DNA of 64,000 nt, taken from UBA1181 sp045617845 (GTDB lineage: Bacteria > Bacteroidota > Bacteroidia > Bacteroidales > Paludibacteraceae). Where the stretch lies: the NCBI GenBank assembly GCA_045617845.1, contig JAZLJL010000023.1:1-64000 (forward strand), read 5' to 3'. Shown here one piece after another: positions 10,028 through 19,200 of the stretch. The position numbers and the translations under genes are program-made. Below the pieces are notes generated by a model. The model was not told where the DNA came from, made no database searches, and worked only from the letters and a program-made list of their open reading frames with translations. Each line of letters opens with the position of its first letter. The first letter of the stretch is position 1.

Positions 10028-13000
10028 TTATTCTATAATTACCTTCAATGATAAGCCATCAACATTGATGATGTAATTGCCGGCAGGAAGGTCGCTGACG
10101 TTTATATCTTGTCTGTCGCCAGTGAAATCTTCCGTGATGACGTTTGCTCCATTGCCGTTGATGATTGAAAGTGTGTGCGTTGATTCCTCGAAGTTGTGTA
10201 GGTATATGGTCGCTTCGTCCTTTATTGGGTTGCTTGAAACCGAGATGTTTTTTTCCTTAAAGGAGAAAATGTCCCATGAACTTCTGCTGCAGGTGCGGGA
10301 TTCCGTGTCCGTTCCCATGTTTACCCATACATAATAACTGCCTGTCAGTCCTCCCTTTTCTTGGTAATAAGCCTTGGTGGCGCCTTCGATTTTCTTGTCG
10401 TTATGATACCATTGGAAAGTGCTGTATAAGTTTTCCCTATTGTCTATGCTGACGACATCTTCGAAGATGGCGACGGTATAGGATGAGTTGATGTTAACTC
10501 TGAAACTGATAGGGTAGGCTTTGGTGACCGCTGATTTTTCGTTCCTGAAATAGACGTCAGCTGTATAGGTGCCTGGCTTGCAATTCTCTGGTACTGAGAT
10601 GATGATTCTGTCGTCGGCGGATACGTTTGTCCAGTCTGTGTTCTCGAATCCTTGCGCACTTTCAATGCTGCCGTATTCGATTTTGTAATCAATAGGGATT
10701 CCTCCCATCACTTCATACGCAATTCCTTCGTCGCTTCCAGGACAATAGCCTTCTAGCTTAACGTCGAATATGGATCCGTCAGGGAATACCTTCATGACGA
10801 TGTCATCATATAGTTTATCGATTAGTTCGGTCTGCGTTTTCCCGCATTTTTGGCAAGTGATGACTTTTTTACCCATGTTTTCAGTCGTTGGAGCGATAAG
10901 GAATATACCTTCGTTCCATTCGTGTCCTGAGGCTGGAATGGTAACGTTCGATCTCCATAACTCTCCCATGCATCTTTCGCAGAAGACAACGTAGGAAATT
11001 TCTCCTGTTTCGGTGCATGTCTCGGAAATGTGGCGGTCGATGATAGTGTCTCCCGCAATATGTCCTAGGGCAGGAATGCTTGCTTGTTCGATTTTTTCGC
11101 TACAGCGCGAACAGTGTCTTGATTTACTGCCATTCTTTGCGCATGTAGGTTCTGTGTCAACCTTGAATACTGTTTCGAAATCATGCCCTAGTTTCTCACT
11201 CACTTGAGTTCTCGTTTGTTGGCATCCATCATGTGTGCATGAGTAGGTAACTATGCCTGATGTGGTACAAGTTGAAGCGATTTTGGTGGTTGGATTCCCC
11301 CAAGAGTGTCCTGTGGCTTGTACAAGGACGGTGTTTGTGGTGGCGCTGCATCTTGAGCAGTGTTGGGATTTCTTCCCTGATCTGGTACAAGTGGCCGGCA
11401 TGTCTATGGTGAATGTTTCGTTGAAATTATGCCCTAATGCTGCTAGCTCCTCTGTGTTTGTCATCCTACAACTGTCGATTGTGCATGTGTAGGTGATGAT
11501 TCCTTTAGAGAGGCATGTGGCTTCTTTCTCGATGATCCCTCCATCCCATTGATGACCTAGCGCAGGTATCTCTTCCACTTTTGTCGCTTCGCAGTCGGAT
11601 GCGATGCAGTGGAAGATGATTTCTCCGTTAATATGGCAAGAGGGTTGTCTTAGAGTGTCTCCTTCGCCCCAGATGTGTCCTGTCGGTGGAATCTCGGTGG
11701 CGTTTGTGATAGCTTTGCATCTAGAGCAGTGTTGCGATTTCCACCCTGGTTTCTCGCATGTCGGGAACGTGTCGGTGATGAAGTCTTCCATGAAGTCATG
11801 TCCCAATGCTTCTATGATTTCTGATTTTGTTGCTGAACAAGTGTCCACGTTACATGAGAAGATGCGCTCTCCCTCTTTTTCGCATGTGGCTTTCGTCTTA
11901 ATGTAACCTTCGTCCCAGTCATGACCTTTTGCGGGGATGACTATTGTTTGGACCGTCACTTCGCATCTGTTGCAGTGGATGGATTGTTGGCCTTCTGTTT
12001 CGCAGGATGGCTCAATGTCTATGGTGAATTCATCCATGAAGTCGTGCCCTAGGGAATCTAATTCTTCGGTTATGGTCTCAACGCAACCGTAGTTCGTACA
12101 GTAGTGTGTCAGTTGCCCCTTTTGGGTACATGTTGGTTCTGTCGTGATGACGCCATCACCGAAATTGTGCCCTAAGGCTGGGATCGTTGTGATTTCTATC
12201 TTCTCCATGCATCTGGAACAATGCCTTGACTGGGAGCCTTCGTTTTCGCATGTCGCTCTGGCGTCAATTGTGAAATGGTCGTAAAAATCATGACCTTTAG
12301 CTGGCTCAAACACGTGGATGCGCTCACATTCTATGCCGCAACTTGCCGTTTGGCAATAATATACTTCATCATGAGACCCATCTGATACGCATGTGCTTGG
12401 AATAACGTTTTCCAATTTATATGTTTCTCCTATGACGTATTGGTGCGCTTCGATTTTGAACGTGGCGTCTCCAGAGATGTGTGTTTGGTAATTGCTGTTT
12501 ACATTTTCGACATTGACGGATATTTTGTATTCTCCTATTTCCTCACCTTCTTCTCTTGAGATTGTTACGCCATACAGTTTTTCTCCTTCGACAAGTCCTT
12601 CCATCGTATAGGTCAGTGCAGGGTCGTCCGATCCTATATGCTTTACCTTGTCTTCTGGACTTAAGGTGACATCTCTTTGTGAGATTGTCCAATGTTTTTC
12701 CGCCGAGAATTCATTTCCTTCTGTCCCTTGCACGATTATGGTATAGGTGCCGGCGTCCTTGGCGCTTCGTGTGCCAGATACCGTGTAATCCACTCCTTCC
12801 ACGAATTCTCCGTTGCCAATTAGAATGTTTGGTGAATGCGTTTCCCCGTCATATGTGTATTGGTATTGGCTCAAGGCGACGATTCCTTCCGCTAATCTTA
12901 TGTTTGTCGGGGCGGCTGAGAAATTGGGGAGGGGAGAGGTTGCGCTCTCATCTTGGGACCCGTTCAAGTTCGTGTTTTGACGCGAAGAGCCTGCAAACGC

Positions 13001-13063
13001 TGTCGACGCTATCGTGAATAGCGAGATTAGCATTAAGGTTATTGGTGTAAATGAATTTTTCAT
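10028..13063 (-). CDS. Surface protein with 12 GH-anchored cysteine repeats, T9SS type A cargo
   Basis: The start is the ATG at 13063, which gives a signal peptide (MKNSFTPITLMLISLF onward) and has a strong ribosome site, GAGGGAGG, just upstream; a longer frame from 13105 adds 14 implausible residues. Residues ~45-200 hold MBG-like beta modules (one begins YTYDGETHSPN). Next come 12 units of ~38 residues, each starting with GHxF or GHxW and carrying a CxxxG...HCSRC or ...YxC...C pattern. Two unit types mostly alternate (see findings). A beta-sandwich region follows, and the last ~70 residues (SVSSNPIKDEATIYL... ending GLSLKVIIE) match the T9SS type A sorting domain. The cysteine pairs could bind zinc or form disulphides; outside the cell disulphides are more likely. 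Binding target unknown. Confidence 0.85.
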   Translation of the reverse strand: MKNSFTPITLMLISLFTIASTAFAGSSRQNTNLNGSQDESATSPLPNFSAAPTNIRLAEGIVALSQYQYTYDGETHSPNILIGNGEFVEGVDYTVSGTRSAKDAGTYTIIVQGTEGNEFSAEKHWTISQRDVTLSPEDKVKHIGSDDPALTYTMEGLVEGEKLYGVTISREEGEEIGEYKISVNVENVNSNYQTHISGDATFKIEAHQYVIGETYKLENVIPSTCVSDGSHDEVYYCQTASCGIECERIHVFEPAKGHDFYDHFTIDARATCENEGSQSRHCSRCMEKIEITTIPALGHNFGDGVITTEPTCTQKGQLTHYCTNYGCVETITEELDSLGHDFMDEFTIDIEPSCETEGQQSIHCNRCEVTVQTIVIPAKGHDWDEGYIKTKATCEKEGERIFSCNVDTCSATKSEIIEALGHDFMEDFITDTFPTCEKPGWKSQHCSRCKAITNATEIPPTGHIWGEGDTLRQPSCHINGEIIFHCIASDCEATKVEEIPALGHQWDGGIIEKEATCLSKGIITYTCTIDSCRMTNTEELAALGHNFNETFTIDMPATCTRSGKKSQHCSRCSATTNTVLVQATGHSWGNPTTKIASTCTTSGIVTYSCTHDGCQQTRTQVSEKLGHDFETVFKVDTEPTCAKNGSKSRHCSRCSEKIEQASIPALGHIAGDTIIDRHISETCTETGEISYVVFCERCMGELWRSNVTIPASGHEWNEGIFLIAPTTENMGKKVITCQKCGKTQTELIDKLYDDIVMKVFPDGSIFDVKLEGYCPGSDEGIAYEVMGGIPIDYKIEYGSIESAQGFENTDWTNVSADDRIIISVPENCKPGTYTADVYFRNEKSAVTKAYPISFRVNINSSYTVAIFEDVVSIDNRENLYSTFQWYHNDKKIEGATKAYYQEKGGLTGSYYVWVNMGTDTESRTCSRSSWDIFSFKEKNISVSSNPIKDEATIYLHNFEESTHTLSIINGNGANVITEDFTGDRQDINVSDLPAGNYIINVDGLSLKVIIE

Positions 13064-13207
13064 AATACCTCCCTCTTTAATATACACATGCAAAAAAATA
13101 CACACACATACTCATTAGACTTTTTTGAAGTATATAGCTTTTTGTAGATTATCACATGTCAAACTTTGTACACTCCAAAAAATACAATATCCATTATCCC
13201 TTATTTG

Positions 13208-13230
13208 TCACGACCTATTTTCTGTCGTGA
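13208..13230 (-). promoter_or_regulatory. Stem-loop at the 5' end of the GH-repeat gene transcript
   Basis: A perfect 7-bp stem (13208-13214 with 13224-13230, arms TCACGAC / GTCGTGA) sits exactly where the predicted promoter would start transcription, leaving ~150 bases of leader before the ATG at 13063. It could stabilise the mRNA 5' end. Confidence 0.45.
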
Positions 13231-13236
13231 TAATAA

Positions 13237-13267
13237 CAAATATACTAAATTTTTGTGTTTGTTCAAA
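13237..13267 (-). promoter_or_regulatory. Perfect Bacteroidetes housekeeping promoter
   Basis: On the minus strand TTTG (13267-13264), a 19-base spacer and TATATTTG (13244-13237) match the TTTG-N19-TAnnTTTG consensus in full. It should start the transcript of the GH-repeat surface protein near 13230. Confidence 0.75.
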
Positions 13268-13580
13268 GTCGACTATGCAATTTTATATTGATTATAGATA
13301 ATTTTCATATCGTTTTTATTAGTGGTTTACGTATCACTTGATTCTGCTTTTTGTTGTTTGATTTTTTTTAGTTCTTTTTCGTTTCATTGCCATATCGGGA
13401 GGTTTCCTTTATGTGGATTTGCTTGTTCCTTTTGGATTGCCTATTGGCCTTATGGGTTTTCTTGCTTCTCCTAGCCCCCTTCTTTGTCTGCATGATTTCT
13501 TTCCCTCTTTTTGCGGTCTTTCTCACCTTTGCCGTAGATGGATTATGTTATTTGCTTTTCTCTGTATGGAAAGGACTTTT
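13268..13580. other. Intergenic stretch, no secure gene
   Basis: Upstream of the promoter at 13237 lies A/T-rich DNA. A + strand frame at 13410-13626 would encode a short two-helix hydrophobic peptide behind a GGGAGG sequence, but its 3' end is the terminator of the opposing gene, so I do not call it. Confidence 0.35.
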
Positions 13581-13582
13581 GG

Positions 13583-13622
13583 TAAAAAAAAAGAGGATGT
13601 ATCCGAACGGACACATCCTCTT
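13583..13622 (-). terminator. Terminator of the TSP3-OmpA gene
   Basis: Read on the minus strand, arms AAGAGGATGT and ACATCCTCTT (13622-13613 and 13600-13591) continue inward to a stem with one A-C mismatch, followed by a run of about nine T. It lies 23 bases after the stop of the OmpA-family gene at 13645. Confidence 0.85.
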
Positions 13623-13644
13623 GTGAAATGTTATAGTATTAGAT

Positions 13645-15141
13645 TTATTTCTCAAATCTAACTTTGAACTCGACACGGCGGTTCTTTGCGCGGCCAGCCT
13701 TTGTCTTGTTGTCTGCAACTGGTTGGTCTTGACCGAAACCTGCTGAAGTCAAACGGTCAGCTTCAACACCTTTTTTCTCCAAGTATGCCTTTACAGAAGC
13801 AGCGCGGTCTTCAGAAAGTTTTTGGTTCTTTGCGGCGTCACCAGCGTTGTCAGTGTGTCCGTTGATAGAAAGTTTGTATGAAGGGTTCTCCTTCATGATC
13901 TTAACTACATCATCCAAAATCTTGTTAGAAGATTTCTTGATCTTAGCGGAACCAGTTTCGAATTCGATACCGTTCAATGCTTTTTCGAATATCTTCTTAA
14001 CTTCAGCCTTGATTTCTGGGCAACCGTTGTTCTCTTTGATACCAACTACTTCAGGGCAAACGTCCTCGTAGTCGTATACACCGTCACCATCAGTATCTTT
14101 AGGGCAACCGTTTTCGTCAACCATTCCGTTTGCTACAGTTGCAGCGGCAGGAGTGTTTTCGCATTTGTCTTTGTAGTCAGCTACACCGTCACCATCAGAA
14201 TCCTTAGGGCAACCATTCTCGTCAACGCCCATAGCGATTTCTTCAGCTGTGTTCTCAGGACATTGATCCTTGAAGTCAGCTACACCATCACCATCTGAAT
14301 CCTTAGGACAACCAGTTGAATCTACACCCATAGAAGTTTCTTCAGCTGTGTTGAATGGACATTTATCCAAGTAATCTGGAATACCGTCGCCATCTGAATC
14401 CTTAGGACAACCTTTCTCGTCCACACCCTTTGAAATTTCTTCTGGAGTGTTGTCTGGACATTGGTCTTTGCTGTTCTCTACGCCATCGTCATCTCTATCT
14501 TTATCCAATGCGAAGCAGTAAACGATACCCAAGTTGTGGATCAAGTGTTGGTCATTGTAGTTTCCACATGCTCTGTTATCGGATTTGTCGCCTTCGCCGA
14601 TAGGATAACCATAAGTTGCGAAGTAACGGATGGAGAATGCCTCGTTGATGCGTAAGTCACATCCGAGACCGCCACCCAATGAGAAACATACTGCTTTGTT
14701 GTCGTCAGTTGTTGTCTCGTATGATTTGTCTTGATCAAGACCATAGATAGCTCTTGCGCCTAATGCGACGAAAGCGAATGGGTGAAGAAGATTTTCGTTG
14801 TACTTAGGATTGTGGAGGAATTTATATTTTCCTTGGATGTTTGCTAAGCCTAATCCAGCTTTGAATTCGCCGTCGCTAGAATAGAAGTCTCCACCTTCTG
14901 TTCCGTAGCGTCCCCATAATGCGTGGACACCTACGTCGAATCTTTCGTTCATATAACGCTCGAATGTGAAAGAAGCTGATCCGTAGAAATCGCTTCCTGG
15001 ATGGAAGAAGTGGCTACCCCAATCGTTAGCTGCCTCAACTTTGCCACCATAGAGACCTGCGCTCCATGGTCTGTCTTTTGTTTGCGCTGCAACTGAAAGA
15101 GTTGTAAGCGCTGCACAGACGAATACGAAAATTTTTTTCAT
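13645..15141 (-). CDS. OmpA-family porin-like protein with thrombospondin type 3 repeats
   Basis: A 498-residue outer membrane protein. Signal peptide at residues 1-19, then an eight-strand-like beta-barrel domain (~22-210). Five thrombospondin type 3 calcium-binding repeats follow at ~213-370 with the pattern DSDGDGVxDxxDxCPxxTxEE, and an OmpA peptidoglycan-binding domain fills ~385-498 (NGHTDNAGDAAKNQKLSEDR, then NRRVEFKVRF). TSP3 repeats form a rigid, calcium-loaded linker between barrel and wall-binding domain in this family. A -7 box (15208-15201) stands ~60 bases upstream and a strong terminator follows, so it is likely a single-gene transcript. The codon use is regular and suggests good expression. 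It sits beside T9SS cargo genes, but a direct link is not shown. Confidence 0.9.
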   Translation of the reverse strand: MKKIFVFVCAALTTLSVAAQTKDRPWSAGLYGGKVEAANDWGSHFFHPGSDFYGSASFTFERYMNERFDVGVHALWGRYGTEGGDFYSSDGEFKAGLGLANIQGKYKFLHNPKYNENLLHPFAFVALGARAIYGLDQDKSYETTTDDNKAVCFSLGGGLGCDLRINEAFSIRYFATYGYPIGEGDKSDNRACGNYNDQHLIHNLGIVYCFALDKDRDDDGVENSKDQCPDNTPEEISKGVDEKGCPKDSDGDGIPDYLDKCPFNTAEETSMGVDSTGCPKDSDGDGVADFKDQCPENTAEEIAMGVDENGCPKDSDGDGVADYKDKCENTPAAATVANGMVDENGCPKDTDGDGVYDYEDVCPEVVGIKENNGCPEIKAEVKKIFEKALNGIEFETGSAKIKKSSNKILDDVVKIMKENPSYKLSINGHTDNAGDAAKNQKLSEDRAASVKAYLEKKGVEADRLTSAGFGQDQPVADNKTKAGRAKNRRVEFKVRFEK

Positions 15142-15200
15142 TTTAGAAAAATTTGTTTATGTATTAATAATTATTATATCTTAATTTTCACAAGTTTTTG

Positions 15201-15208
15201 CAAATATA
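15201..15208 (-). promoter_or_regulatory. -7 box of the TSP3-OmpA promoter
   Basis: TATATTTG on the minus strand is an exact TAnnTTTG match, about 60 bases before the ATG at 15141. The -33 box is poor. Confidence 0.5.
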
Positions 15209-15300
15209 GTCTAATTTATGTAAATGAAACTAAATTTTGGAAGATATTTTTTCGGTTTTTTTTGCTGTTTTTTCCACTCTTTAGAAGCTTGAAAAAGTGA

Positions 15301-16293
15301 TTAGTTCCTATAATATCTTGTGTATTTTTTCCTGCTCCTCCCGTAGTTGGCGAAACATCCTTTGCCTTTTTCTCTGATTTTGAATTCGATACCTAATTCA
15401 TGGGTGCCATAACTGCCGTGTCTGATGTTGGCGAAAATATAGTCGTAAGAGTAGTAGATGCTGAAGAATCCGAATGAAAAGCCGGCGAGGAATCCAACCT
15501 CGTTCGGTATTCTGTAGTCTGCGCCTACATAGAATAGGTCTGTCGGTTGGTTGTCATATTCATTTACGTAATAGTAATATAGGGATATTTGATGTTTCAT
15601 CACGTCCTTTGAATCGGTGTATTTATCTCCATCATAATAGTAGAAGGCATAAGCAGGTGCTAGTCGCCACCATTCTGATGTCTGCATATTATAATTAAAG
15701 AATCCGTAGAAGGTCCTGTTCATGGTGACTTGGTCAGTGCCTTTGAGCAAGTGTAGGGCGGATGCTCCGAATTCGAAGTTTTGGAGTAGGATTTCGAATC
15801 CGGCATCCACGTCGGCGGCGTTGCCTTTTTCGAGGCGTTCCACTACGTTGGCGATGTTTTGGCTGCTATATCTGTCGTCATTGATGATTTCGTCCGAGTT
15901 GTACCCTTTGTTCATCATGCCGGCCGCCGCTCCCAGATTAAGGTAGGAGTCATCTCCTATCGGTACGCAGAAAGCGTAGTCGACTTTCGGATTTATCATG
16001 TGTTGGTAACCGATTTTGTCAGCTATGATGTTGATGCCCACTTGAGAATGCGCACCCAAGAAGAAGTATTTCCCGGAGAAGAACAGGTCCTTGGGCATAC
16101 CGTCCAATTTCACCCATTGCATTCTGCCGCCTACTTGTATGGTCGCGTATTGTAGCTCCGGTATGTACGCCGGGTTGAAATAACTATATTGCATCTGTTT
16201 GTTCGTAAAGAAAGGCATCTCTTGGGCGAAAATGCCGATCGTTAAGAACAAAAAAGTGATTGCGCTGAATATTTTTCTTCTCATTTCCATCAT
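15301..16293 (-). CDS. PorP/SprF-family T9SS outer membrane protein
   Basis: About 330 residues with a signal peptide (IFSAITFLFLTIGIFAQ) and the PorP/SprF pattern: QEMPFFTNKQMQYSYFNPAY near the mature N-terminus, then many amphipathic beta strands ending in GIEFKIRE. Family knowledge: in Flavobacterium johnsoniae SprF acts in the outer membrane and is needed for secretion or surface attachment of the adhesin SprB, which has a type B sorting domain. Here the gene directly follows a SprB-like adhesin. The start is ATG at 16293 (or 16290): the sequence AGATGATGG fuses the adhesin stop TGA with this ATG, so translation is coupled. A longer frame to 16407 would overlap the adhesin and is rejected. 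Confidence 0.88.
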   Translation of the reverse strand: MMEMRRKIFSAITFLFLTIGIFAQEMPFFTNKQMQYSYFNPAYIPELQYATIQVGGRMQWVKLDGMPKDLFFSGKYFFLGAHSQVGINIIADKIGYQHMINPKVDYAFCVPIGDDSYLNLGAAAGMMNKGYNSDEIINDDRYSSQNIANVVERLEKGNAADVDAGFEILLQNFEFGASALHLLKGTDQVTMNRTFYGFFNYNMQTSEWWRLAPAYAFYYYDGDKYTDSKDVMKHQISLYYYYVNEYDNQPTDLFYVGADYRIPNEVGFLAGFSFGFFSIYYSYDYIFANIRHGSYGTHELGIEFKIREKGKGCFANYGRSRKKYTRYYRN

Positions 16294-19200
16294 CTTACAA
16301 GCGTTATGTATCCTGTCATGATTTTCTTTTCCCCTTTGTCGAAGTAGGTGAGCGAATAGAAGTATGTGTCTTCCGACGCAGGAGCTCCTTTGTAGGTTCC
16401 GTCCCATCCTAATCCTTGGTATATGAGTGTCCCGACCCTGTCGTAAATCTGTAGCTCATAGTTTTTCATGAAGATGTATTCGCCGTCCGCTATCATCGTG
16501 TTCGGTACGAAGATGAACGGATCTATTTTTAGAATAGCGCTTGTGCTCTTCTTACATCCGTATTGGTGCTCGACGGTTAGTCCTACGTTGATGTCCCTTC
16601 TACTATGGATGAGCGTGTCGTTGTAGACGTGGGAAACGTCGTTGCGGGTAGATTCAATCCAACCATGGCCATCTCCGAAACTCCAAGTGTATTTGTACAT
16701 GTCGCTTCCGTCTGGTGTCGTGCCTTCCTTGAATTCCACTTCGTTCACGTCGTCGCTCAACGAATATTCCGTGTTGTCTATCGTACTGAATTCTATAATA
16801 GGATCTTCCAAATATGCGACGCTTAAATTGATGGTCTTGCTGGCAGGACATCCGTTCTCGTCTATACCTGTCACTTCGATTCTTCTGTCCACATCGGCAA
16901 AGAACCTTATGTCTCGTGTCATGAATGTTGTGTCTCCCATGTGCCATCTGACGTCGGTCAAAACGTCTTCCATGCTGAGGATGACAAGAGAGTCCCTACA
17001 GCTCGTCTTGCTGCCGGAGACGGTGATGTCTTTGAATGGATAGGCGTCGACCGTGAAGTTGATAGTGTCTTTACATCCCAGTTCTTCTTCGGTCGCGATG
17101 AGCATGAATTCGCTCTTCTCGTAGACTGGCTCGTTGTACGTGGAACCTGTTTTTACTGTGCCGTCGTTAAAGTTGGTCCATTCGTATTCTTTGGCATTTT
17201 TGCCGGAAACTGAGAAATTGGCCAGGTTGCCGTAACAGTATGTTTCCTCTTGCCTTTCTATTTTTAATTCTTCCACGCTATGCATCTTGATGTCGAGCAT
17301 GTGGTGTGCGGCGCATCCTTCTTCGTTATGGACCGCTATTTCATACTTCCCGCTTTGCCCTAAGTCTTGGCTGATGTTGGTGTATCTGATACCTTCGGTG
17401 AGGTTCCATATCGTGTCTACGGTCTCTTTAATGTCGTTCTTCCTGATGATGTCGTCGATCGTCACCGTATTCCTTGCGCATGTGTCGAAGGTGAGCGTCC
17501 TAGGTGTCACCGCATTGTGGAACGTCACGCTAGCTGTGGTGTCCGCTTGACAATAAATGTCATGGAACATCCTGCGTCCTTCGACCGTGAATGTTTTTTC
17601 TGTCGCTTCATTGGACGTCACCTCTATCGATGGGTTCTTAGAACCATTGCTCCATTCGTATTGTTCCGCGCCTGTCGCTTCCAATGTGACGGTTTGGTCT
17701 GTACAAGCCGTTCCTCCTCCGTTGATAACCAATTGGATAGGACTGTCAACGTTGATGATGAAGGTGGCTGTATCGTGGCAGACGTTGAGACTATCCGCGA
17801 AGTATGCGAAGTAGGTGTTGCTTTTCATCACTTTGTCCGCATCGAAGGCTTGTCCGTCCGCGTTCTTGAAGAAGACGCTATGTTCGGTCGTTCCTCCTCT
17901 ATAGCTTCCTTCCGCGAATTCATTCAAGTTGACGAATTCACCATAACAAATGGCAGTGTCCTTGTCTAATGATTCAATGGCTGGATAGACGGTCATCCAT
18001 GCGCTGTCTGCTTCGCTGACGCAACCGCTTAGGTCTTGTACTTGGCGTACTAAGTAGAGCTTATGTGTGGCGACGTCGGTGGTGATGGTGGTGGTGACGG
18101 TGTCTGCCTTTGGTGGGTAAACGGATAGGTCTTCCCAAAGAAGGCGGACATTGTTGGCGTTCACGTTTCCTTTCAACTCATGCTCTCCTGTGTATTGGCA
18201 GAAGTTCTGGTCTGGCACGCTTGGTTTGCTAGGTTGCCTATTGAAGGTGAGTGTGCTGACTCCCTCTGATTGACATGTGATGCCGTCACTTTCATATTGG
18301 AAGGTGATTCTGTATGTGCCTCCGCTTGTGATGGAGTCTGCGAAGGTTGTGACGTCTGTCGCTCTTCCGTTGTTCATGAGCTCGTATGTGCTGACGGTAA
18401 TCTTTTCGTCGTATCCTTCCGCATGGGCTGCCTTGCTTGCCCAAAGTACCAAATTGACGTTGTTCGGTACGCAGGTTGTCGTGTCCTTCAAATCCACGCG
18501 TATTTGAGGAAGTGTGGTTACTGTCACGTTCGATTGTTTGCTGGTGCATCCCGTCTCAGTGTTGAGTTGTGAAATGTGGTATGTGATGGTACCGTCTGTC
18601 TTAATGGATGTCGTTGCGGTCTCTCCGTCCGTGAACAGGGTGTCGCCCGTTTCGTTTGTCCATACCAGTGCTAACTTCTCGTCTTCTGCGGCACGTTTGG
18701 CGACGATGAGTTCTTTGCCGTCTCCGACTGTGTCTTGACAGAAATACAAGAATGTATCCGTCAGTGTGGCTGGGTTGGCGTTGACGGTGATGTACACGTC
18801 GATGCTGTCTTGGCAGTATAGCGTTCCAATCTTTTTCTCTCCGATGAGACGGAAGTTTTCGCTTTCGGTTACGGTAGAAGCAAATGGGAAACTTGCTGTC
18901 TCTTCGTTGTCTCCATTACTTCTTACCCATGTGTATCTTTCTGCGTTGATGGCTTTTAGACCTTCGACTTCATCGCCTTGGCAAATCATCTTGCTGCCTT
19001 CTGTGGATACTCCTATGGAATCGTAAATGACGACTTCTATCGTGTCTTGTCTTTCACATTGTGATATCTCTTCCGTAGCTTTTGTCACGTAGAGGCCGCT
19101 CTTGGAAATTGCCTCTGGCGTTTTGACGGATGTCAGGTTTTGGTTCTCCGACAAGAAGAAGTAAGAAATATGCTTCTCTTCTTCGCTTCCTGTGTAGGAC

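Noticed and set aside
10664..12420. Regular DNA repetition suggestive of a CRISPR array
   Set aside because: The period is ~115 bases, units are diverged and in frame, and they encode the GH-anchored protein repeats.
13410..13626. Short hydrophobic + strand frame behind GGGAGG
   Set aside because: Its 3' third is the terminator hairpin of the opposing OmpA gene and the composition is what antisense A/G-rich DNA gives. No family match was recognised.
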